From an archaeon (GTDB lineage: Archaea > Nanobdellota > Nanobdellia > Woesearchaeales > JAHJEM01): a stretch of DNA of 9,962 bases. Below the pieces are notes generated by a model. It saw only the letters and a list, made by a program, of their open reading frames with translations. It was not told the DNA's origin and made no database searches. The DNA lies in assembly GCA_020057445.1 (NCBI GenBank), contig JAGVFV010000023.1, positions 1 through 9,962 of the forward strand. The letters run 5' to 3'. Positions 7,326 through 9,962 of this stretch are shown here, one piece after another (within the stretch, counting starts at the first letter, position 1; the number at the start of each line of letters is the position of its first letter). The position numbers were made by a program, and so were the translations under genes.

Positions 7326-7338
7326 TGAGGTATTTGAA
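7326..7338 (-). promoter_or_regulatory. TATA-like promoter element of the small membrane protein gene
   Basis: On the minus strand GTTCAAATACCTC is an archaeal-like A/T box. Its centre is about 35 bases from the ATG at 7298, predicting a transcript start within about ten bases of the start codon. It is weaker than the other boxes in the window. Confidence 0.45.
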
Positions 7339-7369
7339 CACTGTGCCTTTTTTTTCCTTGTACGTGTAA

Positions 7370-7387
7370 AGAAAACGCAGATTTTCT
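7370..7387. repeat. Dyad in the divergent promoter region
   Basis: AGAAAA-CGCAGA-TTTTCT is a perfect 6-bp inverted repeat in the 180-base gap between divergent genes, upstream of both TATA boxes. It could be a regulator site for either gene, but short A/T dyads also arise by chance. Confidence 0.3.
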
Positions 7388-7445
7388 CGGTAAAAAATGA
7401 AACATCGCACATAAACACGAAAATTCCACTATTCAAGAATGGTAA

Positions 7446-7468
7446 TATTTAAATGCTCATCAGCATTT
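7446..7468 (+). promoter_or_regulatory. TATA box with overlapping 7-bp inverted repeat (probable operator)
   Basis: TATTTAAAT (7446-7454) is a good archaeal TATA box about 26 bases before a transcript start near 7476, making the ATG at 7479 leaderless. The perfect dyad AAATGCT-CATC-AGCATTT (7451-7468) overlaps the downstream half of the box, where a bound protein would block TBP/TFB or polymerase. This is inference from position. Confidence 0.6.
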
Positions 7469-7478
7469 CTTCTGGTTC

Positions 7479-8027
7479 ATGTATATCATGTATTCAATAG
7501 ATGATTTGCATTATAATAGCAAGGATGTTGTCCAGGTCTCTCCAGAGGAGTTTCTTGAGGATATGGCAAGTGCGATGTCTGCGTTGGAGATTGAGCTAAA
7601 AAAAGGGTCATCGATGGAACAGCGCATGCTTTCTTTCTTTCAAAAGAAGGTCAGACCCGAGATTGCCTATAGGGATAATGATGTTGATCAGGGAAAAGGC
7701 GGACCGAGAAGGTTATTCGTCGTCGGAAAATGGAAGGCAATGTGTGATGATGGGCTTTTTGTCAGGCTTGGCATAAGCGCTCCTGATGAAAATCCGCTGA
7801 TCCCCGCACTACAGATGTTATATCTTTCAGCCGGTGAACACATGCGCTTCATTGAAGGACATCCCGTTGGCATTGAAAAAAATCCTGACAGGTGGGCTTA
7901 TGATTTCACAGAGAGATATCAGGGCATGACAAAAGGGGTCAATGTCAGGACGAGGACAGGCATCAGGTCTCTTGGATACATCCCTGCGATCAATGAAGCT
8001 CTATTGAACGGCAAGCCAGGTCTTTGA
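7479..8027 (+). CDS. Unrecognised soluble protein (182 aa)
   Basis: The product has no signal peptide or membrane span. The N-terminal third (about 15-60) is helical and charged. The centre (75-95) contains a basic GKGGPRRLFVVGKWK stretch followed by strands. The C-terminal part has several polar and aromatic loops (for example EKNPDRWAYDF) and an Arg/Thr-rich segment (NVRTRTGIRS). The A/T box 26 bases before the expected transcript start supports the ATG at 7479; a second ATG lies three codons on. Archaeal-style layout is clear, function is not. The operator-like dyad in its promoter would fit a regulated or self-regulated gene, but I see no helix-turn-helix. Confidence 0.75.
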   Translation: MYIMYSIDDLHYNSKDVVQVSPEEFLEDMASAMSALEIELKKGSSMEQRMLSFFQKKVRPEIAYRDNDVDQGKGGPRRLFVVGKWKAMCDDGLFVRLGISAPDENPLIPALQMLYLSAGEHMRFIEGHPVGIEKNPDRWAYDFTERYQGMTKGVNVRTRTGIRSLGYIPAINEALLNGKPGL

Positions 8028-8086
8028 GCAATTCATTTTATCTAGGATGACACTATCGGGCAGGCCTAGTGCATACTTATTCTCTC
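8028..8086. other. Short downstream region with dyad, target side of the MITE
   Basis: After the TGA stop there is a T-rich patch (about 8033-8042). CACTA-N11-TAGTG (8051-8055 with 8067-8071) is a small dyad. No gene is seen. The last eight bases, ATTCTCTC (8079-8086), are the left copy of the target duplication of the element that follows. Confidence 0.4.
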
Positions 8087-8300
8087 GGGCGCATCCCAAA
8101 TGGAGGGCATTGCCACTCTCGCATTCACCAATGGTTAATGGGCTGAGCGACAAGGGGGACATGCCCCGCTGGGAAACGAAGTTTCTCAGCGTCATAGCAA
8201 CTTCGTTGCAATGACCTACGGGGAACGTCGCTCTTAAGAAAAACTATTAAGGTGGATGCCCGGCAATGCCCCGAGCGTTAGCGAGATTTGGGATGCGTCC
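8087..8300. mobile_element. MITE-like palindromic element with 15-bp inverted ends and 8-bp target duplication
   Basis: The left end (8087-8101, GGGCGCATCCCAAAT) and the right end (8286-8300) are inverted copies matching at 14 of 15 positions. Both are directly flanked by ATTCTCTC (8079-8086 and 8301-8308), a perfect 8-bp target duplication. Inside, further inverted pairs continue inward: GGGCATTGCC (8105-8114 with 8262-8271), GCATTCACC (8121-8129 with 8251-8259, one mismatch), TTAAT (8135-8139 with 8246-8250) and GAGCGAC (8145-8151 with 8227-8233). Two hairpins sit near the tip (8167-8191 and 8191-8215). At 214 bp with no gene it is a non-autonomous element. An 8-bp duplication is known for several IS families (for example IS1595, ISL3, IS256, IS6); I cannot say which mobilised it. 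Confidence 0.85.
8167..8215 (+). ncRNA. Tandem hairpins at the tip of the MITE-like element
   Basis: CGCTGGGAAAC-GAA-GTTTCTCAGCG (8167-8191) forms an 11-bp stem with one G-T pair. GTCAT-A-GCAAC-TTC-GTTGC-A-ATGAC (8191-8215) forms a 10-bp stem with one A-A mismatch. Alternatively AACGAAGTT (8176-8184) can pair with AACTTCGTT (8199-8207). If transcribed this would be a stable structured RNA; no promoter for it is obvious. RNA function is speculative. Confidence 0.35.
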
Positions 8301-8314
8301 ATTCTCTCATAACA

Positions 8315-8322
8315 TTTTTAAA
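8315..8322 (+). promoter_or_regulatory. TATA box of the four-TM gene, next to the MITE target duplication
   Basis: TTTTTAAA is an archaeal TATA-like box about 40 bases before the ATG at 8358. The expected transcript start is near 8344, giving a leader of about 14 bases that contains a weak GAGGCGA ribosome binding site. The duplication copy ends at 8308, so the element lies just outside the presumed BRE position. Confidence 0.55.
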
Positions 8323-8357
8323 CATTGCTCGTAAGGAAGTGAGAAAAGAGGCGAGCG

Positions 8358-9176
8358 ATGGTTACGATAACAAAAGAGCAGTGGGATGACCTTCTTGAGA
8401 AGATGGAGGATGGCGAGGAACGGTCATCCTTGCTTGAAGGATTGCTCAATCAGGGGTATTCTCTTCTTGAGGCTGAGGCGATATACCTGAAGGCATTGGG
8501 CGGATTCAAGGCAGAGCAACTTAAGGAGGCAATTGAGAAGAAGACGTTTCGAAGACGGGTGAACAGGCCGTCCATCATCATCCTTCTCTCGTCATTGCTT
8601 GTCGGATGCCTGCTTTCCCTTTTTTATCTTGAGGTGAGCCGTCAACCGTTCTCGTTCTTGTGGGGTTTTCCTTGGATGTTCTATGAGTTTGGCAATTGGC
8701 TGTTCTGTTTTGGGAGCGGGAATCTTCCAGGATGGTTCGGTTCGCAGGGGGGAAGCATGGTCGCAGAGTGCCATTATTTTGGCGCCACAAGCCCTTTCCA
8801 GAAGGCGTTTGCCGAGCTTGGCGGTTTTGTCTTTGTGTTGATCGTCGGATTATTCCTGATCGTGTACATGCTCGTCCTTTCACAGAAGACTCAACATATT
8901 AAGGAGATGAAAGAAGAGGAGAGGCGTGTGCGGTATGCGGGCGCCTGGTTCAATGGGACTGTCGGCTTTGCCTGCCTCTCTGCCGTCGGATATGCTGTCG
9001 GAAAGGGTCTGACAGGAGAGATGTACACAGACACTGCTGCTGTCGCGAGTGCATTTGGCACGTCCGGCCTCTTTGTCGTCGGTTATGTCAAGTGGGTGTT
9101 CTTTTTCTTCGTGGCGATCACCTTGGTCATCGGGACGTATCTCATAGTCAAGGATCTGAGGAAGAAGATAGAGTGA
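8358..9176 (+). CDS. Four-TM membrane protein with N-terminal helical domain, function unknown
   Basis: The product has 272 residues. Residues 1-60 are an acidic helical domain, possibly cytoplasmic, that looks like a small helix bundle (QGYSLLEAEAIYLKALGGF). A basic patch RRRVNR (65-70) precedes TM1 (71-90). A long, aromatic, glycine-rich loop (92-150) carries cysteines at 117 and 138, which could form a disulfide if extracellular. TM2 is about 154-174, then a charged KEMKEEERR stretch (182-190). TM3 is about 198-217 and TM4 about 237-264, then a basic end. The start is supported by the upstream A/T box and GAGGCGA. It is not linked in an operon with its neighbours, and no family is recognised. 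Confidence 0.8.
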   Translation: MVTITKEQWDDLLEKMEDGEERSSLLEGLLNQGYSLLEAEAIYLKALGGFKAEQLKEAIEKKTFRRRVNRPSIIILLSSLLVGCLLSLFYLEVSRQPFSFLWGFPWMFYEFGNWLFCFGSGNLPGWFGSQGGSMVAECHYFGATSPFQKAFAELGGFVFVLIVGLFLIVYMLVLSQKTQHIKEMKEEERRVRYAGAWFNGTVGFACLSAVGYAVGKGLTGEMYTDTAAVASAFGTSGLFVVGYVKWVFFFFVAITLVIGTYLIVKDLRKKIE

Positions 9177-9205
9177 GAGACTGGAAAACAACCTCATCAG
9201 CCATA

Positions 9206-9257
9206 TACTAATTAGCAATGAAAAGATTTATATAATAGTACTAATTACCAATTAGTA
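9206..9257 (+). promoter_or_regulatory. Leaderless promoter with operator-like dyad and upstream half copy
   Basis: TTTATATAA (9227-9235) is a strong TATA box centred about 26 bases before the ATG at 9257, so transcription should begin at the start codon. Between them lies the perfect dyad TACTAATT-ACC-AATTAGTA (9239-9257). A near copy of its first 14 bases (13 of 14 identical) starts 33 bases earlier at 9206, about three helical turns away, on the other side of the TATA box. A repressor bound to both would sandwich the promoter. Confidence 0.65.
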
Positions 9258-9962
9258 TGATTGCCAAAGATATCTTACGACAGGTCGTGACCAGACAGCA
9301 CAAAGAGATGGCGGTAACGCAAGAGACAGTGAGGCGGGAAATCATAGATGAAATACTCAAATGGATGGATGATACGAGAGCACTCATCCTGACAGGGGTG
9401 AGAAGGTGCGGCAAATCCACTTTGCTTCGGCAACTGATGACAGAGACGAAAGAGTGGAGCTATATCAATTTTGAAGACGAAAGGTTGCTTGATTTCAAAG
9501 CGCAAGAATTCGAGACCCTAAATGAAGTGCTCATTGAGACATACGGACCGACGAACACCTATTTCTTCGATGAAATCCAAAACATTGACAAATTCGAGAC
9601 ATTCGTCAGAAGATTGCAGGATGAAGGGAAAAAAATAATCATCACAGGATCCAATGCGAGCCTGTTAAGCAAGGAATTTGGGACAAGACTAACTGGGAGA
9701 TACAAATCATTCGAGGTGTATCCCTTCTCATTTACGGAATATCTGAAGTGGAAGGCGATTGACACCAAAAAAAACGATTGGTACGACGTCAATAAGAAAG
9801 TGGGATTGCTGAAGCTCTTTGATGAATATTTGGCAATCGGCGGCCTGCCTGAATACATAAAAAATCAGGATAAAGAGTATATCCGGACAGTATTTGAGAA
9901 TATCTTATACAAGGACATCATCACGAGATATTCAATAAAACGAGAAAAAATAATAAAGGAAC
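9257..9962 (+). CDS. AAA_14/DUF4143-type ATPase (C-terminus outside window)
   Basis: The open frame runs to the right edge for 235 codons without a stop, so the C-terminus is missing. Motifs: Walker A GVRRCGKST (47-55), INFEDERL (70-77), Walker B TYFFDEIQN (101-109), sensor-1-like ITGSNASLL (129-137), RLTGRY (144-149), and YPFSFTEYL followed by YLAIGGLPEYI. These match the archaeal and bacterial AAA_14 ATPases with a C-terminal DUF4143 domain, normally near 400 residues; cellular role is poorly known. The start is fixed by the TATA box at 26 bases and the dyad ending on the ATG, so the mRNA is probably leaderless. Its codons look A/T-richer than those of the genes to the left. Family call is confident; function is not. 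Confidence 0.85.
   Translation, partial: MIAKDILRQVVTRQHKEMAVTQETVRREIIDEILKWMDDTRALILTGVRRCGKSTLLRQLMTETKEWSYINFEDERLLDFKAQEFETLNEVLIETYGPTNTYFFDEIQNIDKFETFVRRLQDEGKKIIITGSNASLLSKEFGTRLTGRYKSFEVYPFSFTEYLKWKAIDTKKNDWYDVNKKVGLLKLFDEYLAIGGLPEYIKNQDKEYIRTVFENILYKDIITRYSIKREKIIKE

Noticed and set aside
8001..8195. Minus-strand 64-codon frame across the left part of the MITE-like element
   Set aside because: It reads through the tail of the 7479-8027 gene and the inverted end of the element, has no start signals and shows no protein-like pattern.
8087..8300. Known structured RNA (SRP RNA, RNase P RNA or tRNA) in place of a MITE
   Set aside because: No conserved core sequence of these RNAs is seen, while flanking 8-bp duplications and matched inverted ends point to transposition.

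Overview
The window appears to have two halves that follow different rules of gene expression. From 1 to about 3930, five genes all read leftwards (minus strand) in an apparent operon. Each start has a purine-rich Shine-Dalgarno site (AAAGGA, AAGGAG or GGAGG type). The first product has a Sec signal peptide and the C-terminal phenylalanine of an outer-membrane beta-barrel, which points to a diderm bacterium. From 4611 to the right edge, most genes have an archaeal-type A/T-rich TATA box about 25-35 bases before a start codon with almost no leader. This is the layout of leaderless archaeal transcripts, possibly from a small uncultured lineage. The window is therefore either an archaeal contig carrying a block acquired from bacteria, or an assembly chimera joined between about 3930 and 4610. 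The sequence alone does not decide.

Left operon, in transcription order: a small beta-barrel protein (3238-3927), an unrecognised 114-residue protein (2859-3203), a proline-rich coiled-coil protein (2088-2846), a two-TM membrane protein with long cytoplasmic-type helices (1016-2065), and a membrane-anchored periplasmic substrate-binding-like protein cut by the left edge (1-908). Together they suggest an envelope-spanning assembly. No ABC permease or ATPase is visible beside the binding protein.

The 708-base gap (3928-4635) holds repeats, small dyads and a hairpin plus T-run that would terminate leftward transcription, but no convincing gene.

Right half: a ClpX/HslU-type AAA+ ATPase with an unfamiliar N-terminal region (4645-6717), convergent with a small membrane protein (6729-7298). 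Then come an unrecognised soluble protein (7479-8027), a 214-bp MITE-like palindromic element with 15-bp inverted ends and a perfect 8-bp target duplication (8087-8300), a four-TM protein (8358-9176), and an AAA_14/DUF4143-type ATPase cut by the right edge (9257-9962). Three of the right-half promoters carry perfect 7-8 bp dyads at or just after the TATA box. These are good operator candidates.
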